From Bacteroidales bacterium (GTDB lineage Bacteria; Bacteroidota; Bacteroidia; Bacteroidales; P3): a stretch of DNA of 64,000 nt. A program made the position numbers and the translations under genes. Each line of letters starts with the position of its first letter. The stretch's first letter is position 1. This document shows positions 25,983 through 35,606 of the stretch, piece by piece. The notes beneath the pieces were generated by a model. It saw only the letters and a list, made by a program, of their open reading frames with translations. It did not search any database and was not told the origin of the DNA. The stretch is from positions 57,458 to 121,457 of the forward strand of contig JAFTFL010000012.1 in NCBI GenBank assembly GCA_017449525.1, written 5' to 3'.

Positions 25983-26690
25983 TTACTTCAGGTAGTACTC
26001 CACCGTGGTAACCACGCGCACATTCTTCAGTTGAGGCGTGTTCTCATCGAGGTCGTCCACCGTGAAATAGCCCTGCGATGCCGTCCGCATTTTGCCGATA
26101 CGGCTGTGGCTGTTCTTGGCAAACTCCTCGGCCGACACGCGCGCATTCTCCAAACTCTCGGCAATCATGGACGGCTTGATATCGTTCAGCCCCCGATACT
26201 CATACGAGGCAAAAGCATTGACTATCACATCGTGGTTCAGCAGGTCGGACTCCAAACTGTTCTGCAACTGCTTCACAACATCCATCTTGGTGGTGAAGAC
26301 ATTGATGTTCTGCTCCGCGCCGTAGCGGTAGGAAATGTTGTCCGTATTGTAATAACCATTGTAGCGGTCCATGACCGATGCTGGCGTGTACTTAATCTCA
26401 TCCTCGTCGATGCCAGCTTTGCGCAGCAACTCCACAATCAGCGCATTGTTCTGGCGCAGCGTTTGGCGTATCTCGGTCAGCGAATTGCTTTGGCAACTGT
26501 AGTTGATGCGGTAGATAACGCGGTCGGCCGGCACCTCGCGTTCGCACAGGCCGCGCACCGTAACCGTGTTCTCGAACGACTTGTTGACCCGCACCGCGCT
26601 CACAATGCACAGCCCGACAACGAGAGCAGCCAGCACGATGCTGCCGCCTTGAATCATGTTCTTCTTGAATGGGACATTCCTTCCTTTCAT
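25983..26690 (-). CDS. SIMPL (DUF541) domain membrane-anchored protein
   Basis: 235 residues. One N-terminal membrane helix (about 13-33, MIQGGSIVLAALVVGLCIVS) is followed by a periplasmic SIMPL domain beginning NTVTVRGLCEREVPADRVIY and containing ALIVELLRKAGIDEDEIKYT and ARVSAEEFAKNS. The family forms oligomeric shells in other bacteria (BP26 of Brucella), but a biochemical role is not established. Divergent from the A2M-like gene, with a shared 250-bp upstream region. A strong terminator follows. Confidence 0.86.
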   Translation of the reverse strand: MKGRNVPFKKNMIQGGSIVLAALVVGLCIVSAVRVNKSFENTVTVRGLCEREVPADRVIYRINYSCQSNSLTEIRQTLRQNNALIVELLRKAGIDEDEIKYTPASVMDRYNGYYNTDNISYRYGAEQNINVFTTKMDVVKQLQNSLESDLLNHDVIVNAFASYEYRGLNDIKPSMIAESLENARVSAEEFAKNSHSRIGKMRTASQGYFTVDDLDENTPQLKNVRVVTTVEYYLK

Positions 26691-26939
26691 AGATCAGATG
26701 TTTTGATTGTTTATATATTATGTGTTGATGTCTATTCTGCTCACTGGGCGCGGTGCACAGCCCTTCCCAGCACGGCATCATAAACTGCAAATCGGCAGAA
26801 ATAGTATGTCCCACCCCCAAGCAACCACCTCATGAAGGCAATAATAGGCAGCCTCACGCCGTTATACGGCCGACTCCACGCGGCCAATCGCGCCACCGAC
26901 GCGTCCGCTGCGCAGCGCCCGACAAACACACATACCAAC

Positions 26940-29900
26940 ATGTTGCACAACCTCAAGCACACAATCCTCACCTTTGCTGCCATTGCGGCCGGCATAGGCG
27001 GCATGGGACAAAAGAGCGATACCCCATGGTCGCGCATAGACAAACTGATGGAGCGGGGCTCCTACCAGCAGGCAGACACCTCGGCGCAGCAACTCTTCGC
27101 CTCGGCTTCGGCAAGCGACGACACCCGCTCGCTACTTCTGGCCGCCTGCTATCTGGCCGACATCGAGGCCGCCTACAAAGAGAACGCCTCCGACAGCACC
27201 CAAGCGCGCTTCCGGCTCATCATGCCACGACTTGGCGGCATCGAACTGGCCATAGCCCATGCCCACATGGCGCGCTTCTATAAAAATTATCGCGACGCGA
27301 ACCGTTGGCGGCTCGCCGACAATCGTCCCACCGACGAGGCCGACCCAGACTACAAACTGTGGTCGCTCAGTCAATTCGACGACACCATTCGCCAACATGT
27401 CGCCCAAATGCTTGCCGACCTGCCCTTGCTGCAGCGCACCTCGGTGGCCGACGTGGAACCCTTCTGCACGAAGCTCGGCAGCAAAGGGCTCCTGCTTACG
27501 CCCACCCTCTTCGACGTGCTGACCGAAGTGGCCGTAGAATGCAGCTCCTCGACAGCAGAGTCCATTAGGCTGCGCACCAATCAGGTGAATTTTCACCGCA
27601 CCGACGCGCCCTGCCTGCGCATCCACTGGGAACACGAACTGTGCGATTTGCTGATAGACGACCAGCCACACAATGCGTTGGCCATCGTCCAAGACTGCAT
27701 CGACCGCAATGCCTCCCGCGATTGTCCAGAGGCAGCCTACTTCTACTACCGCAAGGCGTTGCTGCTTCGTGCTCAAAAGAATGATGTGGAAGCACGGCAA
27801 TGTTGCCTAAAGGTCGTCAAGAGTTTCGAAAAAGGCGAGTGGACAGCCGCCTGTCAGAACCTCATCAGCCAAATTGAGGCCAAAGAGATAGCCCTTTCGC
27901 TGAAGCAAACCTCCTCGGTGGGGCTCGACATCTTGGGAACGGCCACCTGCCGCAACCTCAACCACCTATATTTTCGCATCATTGAGCAGGGCGAATGGCA
28001 CAAAAGTTCCACGCCAGCCGCTTACTTGCGCTCGCAGCCGGTGCTGAAAGCGTGGGACCAGTCCGTTCCCGAGCGCGACGATTACCAGGCGCAGACCGTC
28101 TACATCTATCTGCCGTCGATGCCCGCTGGCAAATATGCCCTGCTGGCCTCGCCAACCAAGGACTTTGCCACGGCGCAGGGACTGGTGTGCACCGACTTTG
28201 TAGTGAGCGACGTGGTGTGGCTCGTGGCCGACGATCGCGCCGATGAGTTGTCGGGCTACGTGGTCGGCCGAGCTTCGGGCAAACCCCTCGCGGGGCAAAC
28301 GGTGCAGCTGTTCGTGGACACCTACCGCAACCGCAACCTGCTTTCGACCACGAAAACCGACCGCAACGGCTGGTTCAGCATCAAGAACATCGCCACCAAC
28401 CGCCGTGGTCTACTCCTCTCAACAACGTATAAAGGGCTGGAGTCCACCCAGCAGGTATACCTCCACACTGACTATCGGGACTCATCGGTCAAGTGGGCTT
28501 GTTTTCCCGACCGACCCGTCTACAAGCCGGGCGAGGAGGTGAACTACATGGTCGTGTGCTATCAGGTAAAGGGGCTGGATGATGGCCGCACCTTGCAAGG
28601 GCGGAAGGCGCGCATGAGGCTCGTTGATGTGAACAATCGCGAACTGGCTGAGGACACACTGCGCACCGATGCGTACGGCACAGCCAGTAGCAGTTTCCAT
28701 CTGCCCGCCGACGCGCTGCCAGGCAACTACCACCTGCGGATGGATGGCCACGGTTACTTGGCCACCCTACGGGTAGAAGCCTACAAGCAGCCCAAGTTCA
28801 CCGTTGAACTCCCTGCCGATAACTCGCTTCACCAGTTGGGACGTTCGGCCGAAGTGGGCGGAAGTGCCGTCTCATACACTGGCGTGCCACTGTCGGGGGG
28901 GCAAGTGGAATACACAGTGGAGCGCGAGGAAATGCGCCCCTGGTGGCGCTGGTGGTGGAATACCGACGACGTGTCGGAACGCAAGGTGGTGGCATCGGGA
29001 CGGTTGTCGACCAGCAACGAGGGCGCATTCCACTTTCAATTCATGCTGACACCAGACAGTTCGGTGAGCAAACCGAACGAGCGCATCTACCGTTTCCGCA
29101 TCACAGCTAAAGTAACCGACCTCAACGGCGAGACACACGAGGCCCATCGTACCATCGTGGTGGGCAGAACGAACAGCTATCTGACTGTGGAACTGCAAGA
29201 CGAGATGTCGACCCTTGACACATTGGCTTTCGCCTACAACAACCTTGAGGGTGCCCCGATAGAGGGACGGGTGCGTTTGCAGGTGGAACGGCTTCGTCAA
29301 CCCGAGCATCCGCGGCTGTCGCATCCGCTCATGAGCGCCGACGGTTGGCATGCACTGGACGAGAAGACGTTTGCAGAGCGTTACCCTGTATATGCTTACC
29401 GCGATGACTACAACAAGGCGGCGTCGTGGCCTGTGGTGCAGACCATGATGGATACCTATATTAATATAGGCAGGGAGGCACAGCACTGCGTTGCCCTACC
29501 CAAACTGCCGTCTGGCACCTATCGTATCACGTTGCACGCCGATGACGGCCACGGCGACACTACGTCGACCTACCGCGTCGTAACGCTTACTTTGCCAGTT
29601 GAGAAGAAAGTGCAGTCCCAGCGACTGCTGTGGACATCGCTCAGCACCACTCGAGCCTACGTGGGCGAAAAGGTGCATTTGCGCTACGGAAGCCGTCATT
29701 CCAACACGACGATGTACTACACCTGTGTAGTGAATGGACAGGCTACCGAGCATCGGGTGCTCAACGCATCCGACAAGGTGGGGGAACTCTCGGTCGAGGT
29801 TACTGATCAGATGCTTGGTGGGTTTACTATCAATGTGTGTGCAGTGCACGATGCGGTCGTGGAGCACGAGACGTTTTATGTGGATGTACCGCGCAAACAT

Positions 29901-32696
29901 AAGCAATTGCAGCTGGAATGGCACACGTTCCGCAACAAACTTGAGCCCGGTGGCGACGAGCAGTGGACAGTGCGTGTGGTCAGCCCGACGGACTCTTCGG
30001 CCAGTCTCTTGATGACGATGTATGATGCGGCACTCGAAGAGTTGGGCACTTTGGCATGGACTTTCGCGCCGTGGCACAGCAATGGGTCGAAGGAGCAGTT
30101 GCGTCATGTGGTGTATGATGCGTCGAGTTTAGACTTCCTCGTACGCCCCAAATGGGTAGACGGCAAGACCGCCAGCACTATTGTCTGGTCGCTACGTTCC
30201 TATGGCCAGAGTGGTCGCATGCCGAGGGGACGGGTTATGTTCAAAACGGCCACAGTCAATATGTCGCGGTCGGTGGCAGTCGAAAAGGAAGTCCTTTTGG
30301 CTACTGTTTCAGAGGAGGATGCTGAAGAAGAGGTGGTGTACATGGTTGCGGAACCTGCAAACACCGATGCGGGAACGGGAGCAAAGAAAGAGGAAGTAGC
30401 GCTGCGCAGCAACTTGAATCCACTGGCCTTCTTCCGCCCAAGCATGACGACCGATGACAGTGGCCGCGTCTCTTTCTCCTTCACTATTCCAGAACTCCTT
30501 ACCAAATGGAGCATCCGAGGATTGGCTTTGACGCAGGATTTGCAGTTCGGGACGCTTGCAGATGCAGCTATTACGATGAAGAGGTTGATGGTCGTACCCA
30601 ATGTGCCGCGCTTCATACGCTGTGGCGACACGGCCGACTTCCTGACCAAGGTCGTCAACAGCACCGACAGTGTGCAAGTGGTGGCGGTGAAACTCGATAT
30701 GTACGATGCCGAAACGGGGCAGCCGCTGCTGCTGGTGCAGGATGAGGCCGAACAATATTTGACACTCGGGCCGCGAGAGAACTGCTCGGTCAGGTTCAGA
30801 CTGCATGTTGGCGACGATGCCCGTGTGGCTCGATACCGCATAGTGGCACGGGGCGAGAACTGCAGCGATGGAGAACAGGGCGAGATACCAGTGCTGAGCA
30901 ACCGAACACTCATCACAGAGAGCATGGCTATGTACATCAACGGCAAGGGAGAGAAGCAATTCACCTTGTCCTCGCTCGCAACGGTCAACTCATCCACCCT
31001 GAAGCATCACGCCCTCGCGGTTGAGGCAACAGCCAACCCAATATGGTACGCCATCCAGGCACTTCCCTATATGGCCGAACTCGAGAATCCGAGCAACATC
31101 TACTTGGTCAACAGTGTCTACGTGAATACGCTGGCTCAGGCTATCGTTCGTGCCAATCCGCAAATAGAACAAGTGTTTCGCACGTGGCAAACCGAACAAC
31201 CCGAGGCGTTGCAATCGGCATTGGAGAAGAACGAACAGTTGAAGCAGACACTGCTGCACGAGACTCCCTGGTTGCGCGATGCCAACAACGAGGCACAGCG
31301 TAAGACTCAACTGGCCACATTTTTCGATGAGACGCGCATCAAGACCGCCATTGAGGGTGCTGCATCCAAGTTGTTTGCCGACCAACATGCCGATGGCTCC
31401 TGGGGTTGGATGCCACAGTGTCGGTGGGGCAGCGTCTACATTACCCAATATGTCCTAAAGGCCTTTGGTCGTATGGTTCGACTGCTGGGTACTGATGTGT
31501 CATCGGCCATGACGCGTGCGCTCGACTACGTGGACAGCAAGAACTACGAGGCCTACTTGTGGTACTTGAATCACCCCAGTTGTGGAACTACTGATGTCGA
31601 TTACCTGTACACGCGCAGTTTCTACAGCAAGGCTTCGCTCTCTTCGCAGTACAAGAAGGCCTACGACTATATGTACAACAACGCCAAACGCCGCTACACG
31701 GAGTTTACTTCGCTCTACACCCGCGCCCAATTGGCTCTCGTATTCCATCGGGCTGGCGACAAGCGGATAGCAGCCGACATAGTGCGCCGCCTCAAGTCAA
31801 GCAGCCTGCGCAGCGATGAGATGGGAATGTACTGGCGCGACAATCAGAGCGGCTTTCTGTGGAACGAACGTCCCATAGAGGTACAGTCGCTCCTCATCGA
31901 GGCTTTTGAAGAAATCACACCAGAAGATAAGGAAAGTGCTTCGCTTATGCGCCAGTGGCTGCTCAAGCAAAAGCAGACAACCCGTTGGAATAGCGATGTG
32001 GCCACCGTGAATGCTGTAACGGCTCTGATGGGCGGTAGCCCCAGCCTTGATGATGGGCAGACCCAGTCGCTCACCATGCGCGTAGCTGGCAAGCCCGTGG
32101 AAACGGCCAAGCAGGCTGGTACGGGTTATCAAACGCGACACTGGCCTTCGGACAGCATCACGGCAGACATGAGTCATGTGTCGCTGAGCAAGAGCACGGA
32201 CGGCATTGCATGGGCGGCCATGTACTGGCAGTACTTCGAGCAGATGGACAAAGTACAGGCCTCCTCCATGGGCCTTTCGATGAGCAAGCAATTGCTGCGC
32301 TACAACCAGGACGGTTCTCTTTCGACTCTTACCGAGCAGTCCAAACTGAAAGTGGGAGACAAGGTGAAGGTTCGCATCCTCATTGCTGCAGACCGCAATC
32401 TTGAATATGTGGAACTGCGCGATGGCCGTGCCTCGATTCTCGAACCTGTCAGTTCTCGCTCCGGTTGGCAATACGGAGCAGGCATGAGCTACTATGTGGC
32501 AGTGTACGATGCCTCTACTTCTTTCTTCATCGACCGTTTGGAGAAGGGCAACTATGTGTTGGAATATGATCTGTATGTGGCATCCTCGGGCGACTGCACG
32601 ATGGGGTTGACAACCATCCAATGCATGTACAGCCCAGAATTTCGAGCCACCTGTGCTGGTGTGCGGTTGCATGTGCCGCAGGTTGGCAACCAATGA
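26940..32696 (+). CDS. Alpha-2-macroglobulin-like protein (large secreted MG-domain protein)
   Basis: 1918 residues from ATG 26940, which gives a signal peptide (LKHTILTFAAIAAGIGGMGQ); the upstream ATG 26832 adds a polar stretch without a signal. The N-terminal 350 residues are helical and TPR-like. Macroglobulin domains follow, including PDRPVYKPGEEVNYMV (about 521). The A2M core carries SFTIPELLTKWSIRGLALTQ (about 1180) and an alpha/alpha barrel (ADGSWGWMPQCRWGSVYITQ, about 1484). At the position of the CxEQ thioester (about 1374) the sequence is LPYMAELENPSN, so no thioester can form. It may act as a proteinase trap or an envelope structural factor. No pbpC partner is adjacent. Confidence 0.88.
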   Translation: MLHNLKHTILTFAAIAAGIGGMGQKSDTPWSRIDKLMERGSYQQADTSAQQLFASASASDDTRSLLLAACYLADIEAAYKENASDSTQARFRLIMPRLGGIELAIAHAHMARFYKNYRDANRWRLADNRPTDEADPDYKLWSLSQFDDTIRQHVAQMLADLPLLQRTSVADVEPFCTKLGSKGLLLTPTLFDVLTEVAVECSSSTAESIRLRTNQVNFHRTDAPCLRIHWEHELCDLLIDDQPHNALAIVQDCIDRNASRDCPEAAYFYYRKALLLRAQKNDVEARQCCLKVVKSFEKGEWTAACQNLISQIEAKEIALSLKQTSSVGLDILGTATCRNLNHLYFRIIEQGEWHKSSTPAAYLRSQPVLKAWDQSVPERDDYQAQTVYIYLPSMPAGKYALLASPTKDFATAQGLVCTDFVVSDVVWLVADDRADELSGYVVGRASGKPLAGQTVQLFVDTYRNRNLLSTTKTDRNGWFSIKNIATNRRGLLLSTTYKGLESTQQVYLHTDYRDSSVKWACFPDRPVYKPGEEVNYMVVCYQVKGLDDGRTLQGRKARMRLVDVNNRELAEDTLRTDAYGTASSSFHLPADALPGNYHLRMDGHGYLATLRVEAYKQPKFTVELPADNSLHQLGRSAEVGGSAVSYTGVPLSGGQVEYTVEREEMRPWWRWWWNTDDVSERKVVASGRLSTSNEGAFHFQFMLTPDSSVSKPNERIYRFRITAKVTDLNGETHEAHRTIVVGRTNSYLTVELQDEMSTLDTLAFAYNNLEGAPIEGRVRLQVERLRQPEHPRLSHPLMSADGWHALDEKTFAERYPVYAYRDDYNKAASWPVVQTMMDTYINIGREAQHCVALPKLPSGTYRITLHADDGHGDTTSTYRVVTLTLPVEKKVQSQRLLWTSLSTTRAYVGEKVHLRYGSRHSNTTMYYTCVVNGQATEHRVLNASDKVGELSVEVTDQMLGGFTINVCAVHDAVVEHETFYVDVPRKHKQLQLEWHTFRNKLEPGGDEQWTVRVVSPTDSSASLLMTMYDAALEELGTLAWTFAPWHSNGSKEQLRHVVYDASSLDFLVRPKWVDGKTASTIVWSLRSYGQSGRMPRGRVMFKTATVNMSRSVAVEKEVLLATVSEEDAEEEVVYMVAEPANTDAGTGAKKEEVALRSNLNPLAFFRPSMTTDDSGRVSFSFTIPELLTKWSIRGLALTQDLQFGTLADAAITMKRLMVVPNVPRFIRCGDTADFLTKVVNSTDSVQVVAVKLDMYDAETGQPLLLVQDEAEQYLTLGPRENCSVRFRLHVGDDARVARYRIVARGENCSDGEQGEIPVLSNRTLITESMAMYINGKGEKQFTLSSLATVNSSTLKHHALAVEATANPIWYAIQALPYMAELENPSNIYLVNSVYVNTLAQAIVRANPQIEQVFRTWQTEQPEALQSALEKNEQLKQTLLHETPWLRDANNEAQRKTQLATFFDETRIKTAIEGAASKLFADQHADGSWGWMPQCRWGSVYITQYVLKAFGRMVRLLGTDVSSAMTRALDYVDSKNYEAYLWYLNHPSCGTTDVDYLYTRSFYSKASLSSQYKKAYDYMYNNAKRRYTEFTSLYTRAQLALVFHRAGDKRIAADIVRRLKSSSLRSDEMGMYWRDNQSGFLWNERPIEVQSLLIEAFEEITPEDKESASLMRQWLLKQKQTTRWNSDVATVNAVTALMGGSPSLDDGQTQSLTMRVAGKPVETAKQAGTGYQTRHWPSDSITADMSHVSLSKSTDGIAWAAMYWQYFEQMDKVQASSMGLSMSKQLLRYNQDGSLSTLTEQSKLKVGDKVKVRILIAADRNLEYVELRDGRASILEPVSSRSGWQYGAGMSYYVAVYDASTSFFIDRLEKGNYVLEYDLYVASSGDCTMGLTTIQCMYSPEFRATCAGVRLHVPQVGNQ

Positions 32697-32731
32697 TGCC
32701 GAACAGGTCTGTCGGTCGAAACTGATGAAAT

Positions 32732-32775
32732 AAGAGCTGCCGGCCGCAGCAGATGCTGCGGCCGGCGGCTCTTTT
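32732..32775. terminator. Bidirectional terminator between the A2M-like and sensor kinase genes
   Basis: A G+C-rich hairpin with arms of about 18 bases (AGAGC.GCCGGCCGCAGCA and its complement) around a three-base loop, followed by TTTT on the plus strand and TTATTTC on the minus strand. It separates two convergent genes. Confidence 0.9.
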
Positions 32776-32793
32776 ATGAGGTGTATGTTCTAT

Positions 32794-34320
32794 CTACAGG
32801 CAGGGCAGTGTAATGGTGAATGTGGTACCCACATTCAACTCGCTGTCCACTTTGATGGTGCCTTTGTGCATCCGCACTACCTCAGACACGTAGTTCAAGC
32901 CGATGCCAAAGCCCTTGATGTTGTGCACATCGCCTGTGGAGACGCGGTAGAATTTCTCGAAAATGTGTTTTTGGTCTTCCTTGCTGATGCCGATGCCTTT
33001 GTCTGATATGCTCAGCACCACATGGTTGTCATTGTCGCGGCGCGACGAGATAGTGATGTCTACAACCGAAGGGGAGTACTTGATGGCGTTGTCGATTAGG
33101 TTGTTTATCATGCTGCGCAGATGCATTTCGTCTCCTACCACGTGGGACTTGGCCTGTAGGTCTATGGTGAGGTGTCCGTTGTGGCTTTTCATGTACAGTG
33201 TGAAACTTTGGGCCGTTTTGGTGATGAGGGTATCCACATCCACCTCCTGCAGTTTCATCTTGTACTCTTTCTTTCCCATCTTGGCGCTGAGGAGGATGGT
33301 CTCGGCCAGCGTCTGCATGCGTGCATTCTCGGTGTGAATGATGTTGATGTAGGTGCGGCGTGAGGCTTCATCAGTCTCCACGTCGGGGTCTTCCAGCATT
33401 TCGCAGGCCAAAGCCACGGTGGCTATGGGGGTCTTCACCTCGTGAGTCATATTATTAATGAAGTCCGACTTCATATCGTCCAGTTTGCGTTGCGATACGA
33501 TGATGCGCACTGCCACCGCGAATGTCAGTGTGATGATGATGAGAAGGAATATGCTTAGGAAGAGATATTTGTTCAGCGTGTTCTCCAGTATCAAGGAACT
33601 GGTGGGAAAACGTAGTAGGATGTAGTACTTATCGGTCGTGGTGAGGGCGCTGGGTTTGAAGCTGAACCGGAAGGGGGCGTCGCGTATCAGCTCGGTGTTG
33701 ATAGGCTCACTGATGTGGAGAAAAGTGTCTTGTGTATTATTGTAGATGGCTATGGTGGGGCGGATGTCTATTCCACCCAGCACCAGTTGCTCCAGTATGA
33801 GAGAGTCTATCAGGGCGTAGTTGAATGTGGCTTGATGTATAAGGTTGTCCACCACATACTCTGAGATTTCGTCAATGAATTGGTCGTAGAAGGCATGGCT
33901 GTTCAGTAGTTTGTCGCGGCTCGACAACAAGGTGTTGTAGCGTTTAATTGTGGCCGAGTCCTCGTGGCTGATGTGGGCCACAATAACGGCAGGGTCTTGC
34001 ATTGAGGCACCAATGTGCACTCTTTTTTCGTCGTAGAACAGGGCAGAGTTGTTCTGAAGGATCTGCTGCATGTTCTGGTTCAACTCTTCGATGCGCTTGT
34101 ACTTGATGAGCTTGTATCGGTCGTTTTGACTTATGTAGTCCTCCACCTTCAGTCGGTTCAATTGGTCCATGACCTCGTCGAGCGAGTTGCTTACACTGAT
34201 GTTGAACAGGTTCTCGCTCACGACAGCAGCCCTTCGGGTCTGGCTCAGCTGTATGATGATAAGACTGATGGCGGCCGTGGTGAATACTGCGAGGAGAATA
34301 AGCAAGAAGTTCTTCTTCAT
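32794..34320 (-). CDS. Membrane sensor histidine kinase (RprX-like)
   Basis: 508 residues. TM1 (about 5-25) and TM2 (about 262-284) enclose a periplasmic sensor domain of about 235 residues. HisKA contains the phosphoacceptor in NNMTHEVKTPIA (about 300). The HATPase has N box MINNLIDNAIKYSP, G1 SISDKGIGIS, F box EKFYRV and G2 GFGIGLNYV. Size and layout match Bacteroides RprX, which is normally followed by its response regulator gene rprY. Here the gene is followed directly by a terminator and a convergent gene, so no cognate regulator is adjacent. It lies downstream of tRNA-Gly on the same strand. Confidence 0.88.
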   Translation of the reverse strand: MKKNFLLILLAVFTTAAISLIIIQLSQTRRAAVVSENLFNISVSNSLDEVMDQLNRLKVEDYISQNDRYKLIKYKRIEELNQNMQQILQNNSALFYDEKRVHIGASMQDPAVIVAHISHEDSATIKRYNTLLSSRDKLLNSHAFYDQFIDEISEYVVDNLIHQATFNYALIDSLILEQLVLGGIDIRPTIAIYNNTQDTFLHISEPINTELIRDAPFRFSFKPSALTTTDKYYILLRFPTSSLILENTLNKYLFLSIFLLIIITLTFAVAVRIIVSQRKLDDMKSDFINNMTHEVKTPIATVALACEMLEDPDVETDEASRRTYINIIHTENARMQTLAETILLSAKMGKKEYKMKLQEVDVDTLITKTAQSFTLYMKSHNGHLTIDLQAKSHVVGDEMHLRSMINNLIDNAIKYSPSVVDITISSRRDNDNHVVLSISDKGIGISKEDQKHIFEKFYRVSTGDVHNIKGFGIGLNYVSEVVRMHKGTIKVDSELNVGTTFTITLPCL

Positions 34321-34379
34321 GGCAATGCTTGCGGGTGGAGACTGTTGTAGTGCGCTGTGTTATGGGTTGGGTAACGCAA

Positions 34380-34411
34380 ACGACCCTCCACTGCACGGGG
34401 TGAAGGGTCGT
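34380..34411 (-). terminator. Hairpin downstream of tRNA-Gly
   Basis: Minus strand arms ACGACCCTTCAC and GTGGAGGGTCGT (12 pairs with one G-U) around an eight-base loop, followed by TTTGCGTT. It begins 17 bp past the tRNA 3' end and probably ends its transcript. Confidence 0.65.
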
Positions 34412-34427
34412 GTTCTGTACACCTTTG

Positions 34428-34500
34428 AGCGACAAACGGGGCTCGAACCCGCGACCTGCGGCTTGGGAAGCCGCCGCTCTACCAACTGAGCTATTGTCGC
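34428..34500 (-). tRNA. tRNA-Gly (anticodon CCC)
   Basis: On the minus strand a full cloverleaf can be drawn: acceptor GCGACAA/TTGTCGC, D arm GCTCAGTTGGTAGAGC, anticodon stem GCGGC/GCCGC with loop TTCCCAA, T arm GCGGG-TTCGAGC-CCCGT, discriminator T. Loop positions 34-36 read CCC, so it decodes GGG. CCA is not encoded. It stands alone, between YitT-type and sensor kinase genes on the same strand. Confidence 0.95.
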
Positions 34501-34589
34501 CTCTTGTCTGCTGTCAAGCTTCCTCATAACAGCAGTGTGGGTCTTTTATTGTGTGAGGGAGCAAATATTTTCTTGTTTTTGCACCTGTT

Positions 34590-35525
34590 TTATCTTGCGT
34601 CGGCGTGCTTACGCGCTTTTTTATTCTTGTGCCAGAAGCCGTACACTTCGCTCACGTTACCAGCGGTGATGAATGCATTCACCTGGTTGGTATTGATGTA
34701 GGTCATCAGTTTCGAAAATTCATCTTTGGTGAGGAGGGTCTCCAACTCAATGGATTTCTCGTTGGTGTAGCCGCCTATCACTTCGTAGAGCGTGCAGCCC
34801 CGTTGTAGGTCGCCGATGATGTATTGGCGTAGCCGCTCATAGTCTTTCGATACGATGCAGACGCGTTTGCGGTTGTGCAGACTGGCGGTGAAGTAGTCCA
34901 CCACTATGCCGTTTATCCAGGTTCCTATCAGGCCAATGACAACCATGTTGAAGGGGTTGATGGCAAAGGCGGTGCAGCAGATGATGCCTCCCGCTACGGT
35001 TACCGACTTGCCGATGTCGAAATGGAGGTATTTGTTGACTATCTTGGCCAGGATGTCCAGCCCGCCTGTGGAGGCGTTGATGGAGAATAACACGGCTTGT
35101 GCGGCACTGAGCAGTAGCACAAAGCATAGGAGGTCGAACCAGATGTCGCCCATGATGGAGGTGGTGCCTGGCTGGACGAAGTCCTCCCACGGTGCAAATT
35201 TCTCAAGTACGCGCGTCAGCGGCCCGAGTATGAGTGCTGTGTATACGGTCTTAATGCCAAATTCTTTACCGATGAGGAAGTAGGCCAGGACGAGTAGGAT
35301 GGCATTGATGATGAGTATCATCGTCGATACGGGCAGGGCCACGCCGAAGAGCTGGTCCGACACGGTGCTCAGCACGATGGAGAGGCCAGAGATGGTGCCG
35401 ATGATGAGCTTGCTTGGCACGAGAAAGTAGTACACAGCGCAGGCTGTGATGAACATGCCCACTGTCATGATGAGGAATTCACTCCAGAATTTCCTTGTCT
35501 TCAGTATGTCGAGTACTTTGCTCAT
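34590..35525 (-). CDS. YitT family membrane protein (DUF161-DUF2179)
   Basis: 311 residues. Five to six membrane helices occupy the first 215 residues, with family features VPSKLIIGTISGLSIVLS and FSINASTGGLDILAKIVNKY. A C-terminal cytoplasmic DUF2179 domain (about 225-300) contains RGCTLYEVIGGYTNEKSIELE and ITAGNVSEVYGFW. The function of the family is unknown; transport has been proposed. It starts 81 bp after the stop of the polyferredoxin gene on the same strand. Confidence 0.88.
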   Translation of the reverse strand: MSKVLDILKTRKFWSEFLIMTVGMFITACAVYYFLVPSKLIIGTISGLSIVLSTVSDQLFGVALPVSTMILIINAILLVLAYFLIGKEFGIKTVYTALILGPLTRVLEKFAPWEDFVQPGTTSIMGDIWFDLLCFVLLLSAAQAVLFSINASTGGLDILAKIVNKYLHFDIGKSVTVAGGIICCTAFAINPFNMVVIGLIGTWINGIVVDYFTASLHNRKRVCIVSKDYERLRQYIIGDLQRGCTLYEVIGGYTNEKSIELETLLTKDEFSKLMTYINTNQVNAFITAGNVSEVYGFWHKNKKARKHADAR

Positions 35526-35606
35526 AGTGTTGGGTAGTTGATGTTGTATTTCTGTGTAGTACGATTGAGCGTTCAGTATGTTTCGCTTTGAGGTGTAGGG
35601 GATTAC

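Noticed and set aside
26753-27283. Plus-strand frame of 176 codons overlapping the start of the A2M-like gene.
   Set aside because: Proline/arginine/histidine-rich shadow of the real frame, which has a signal peptide and family domains.
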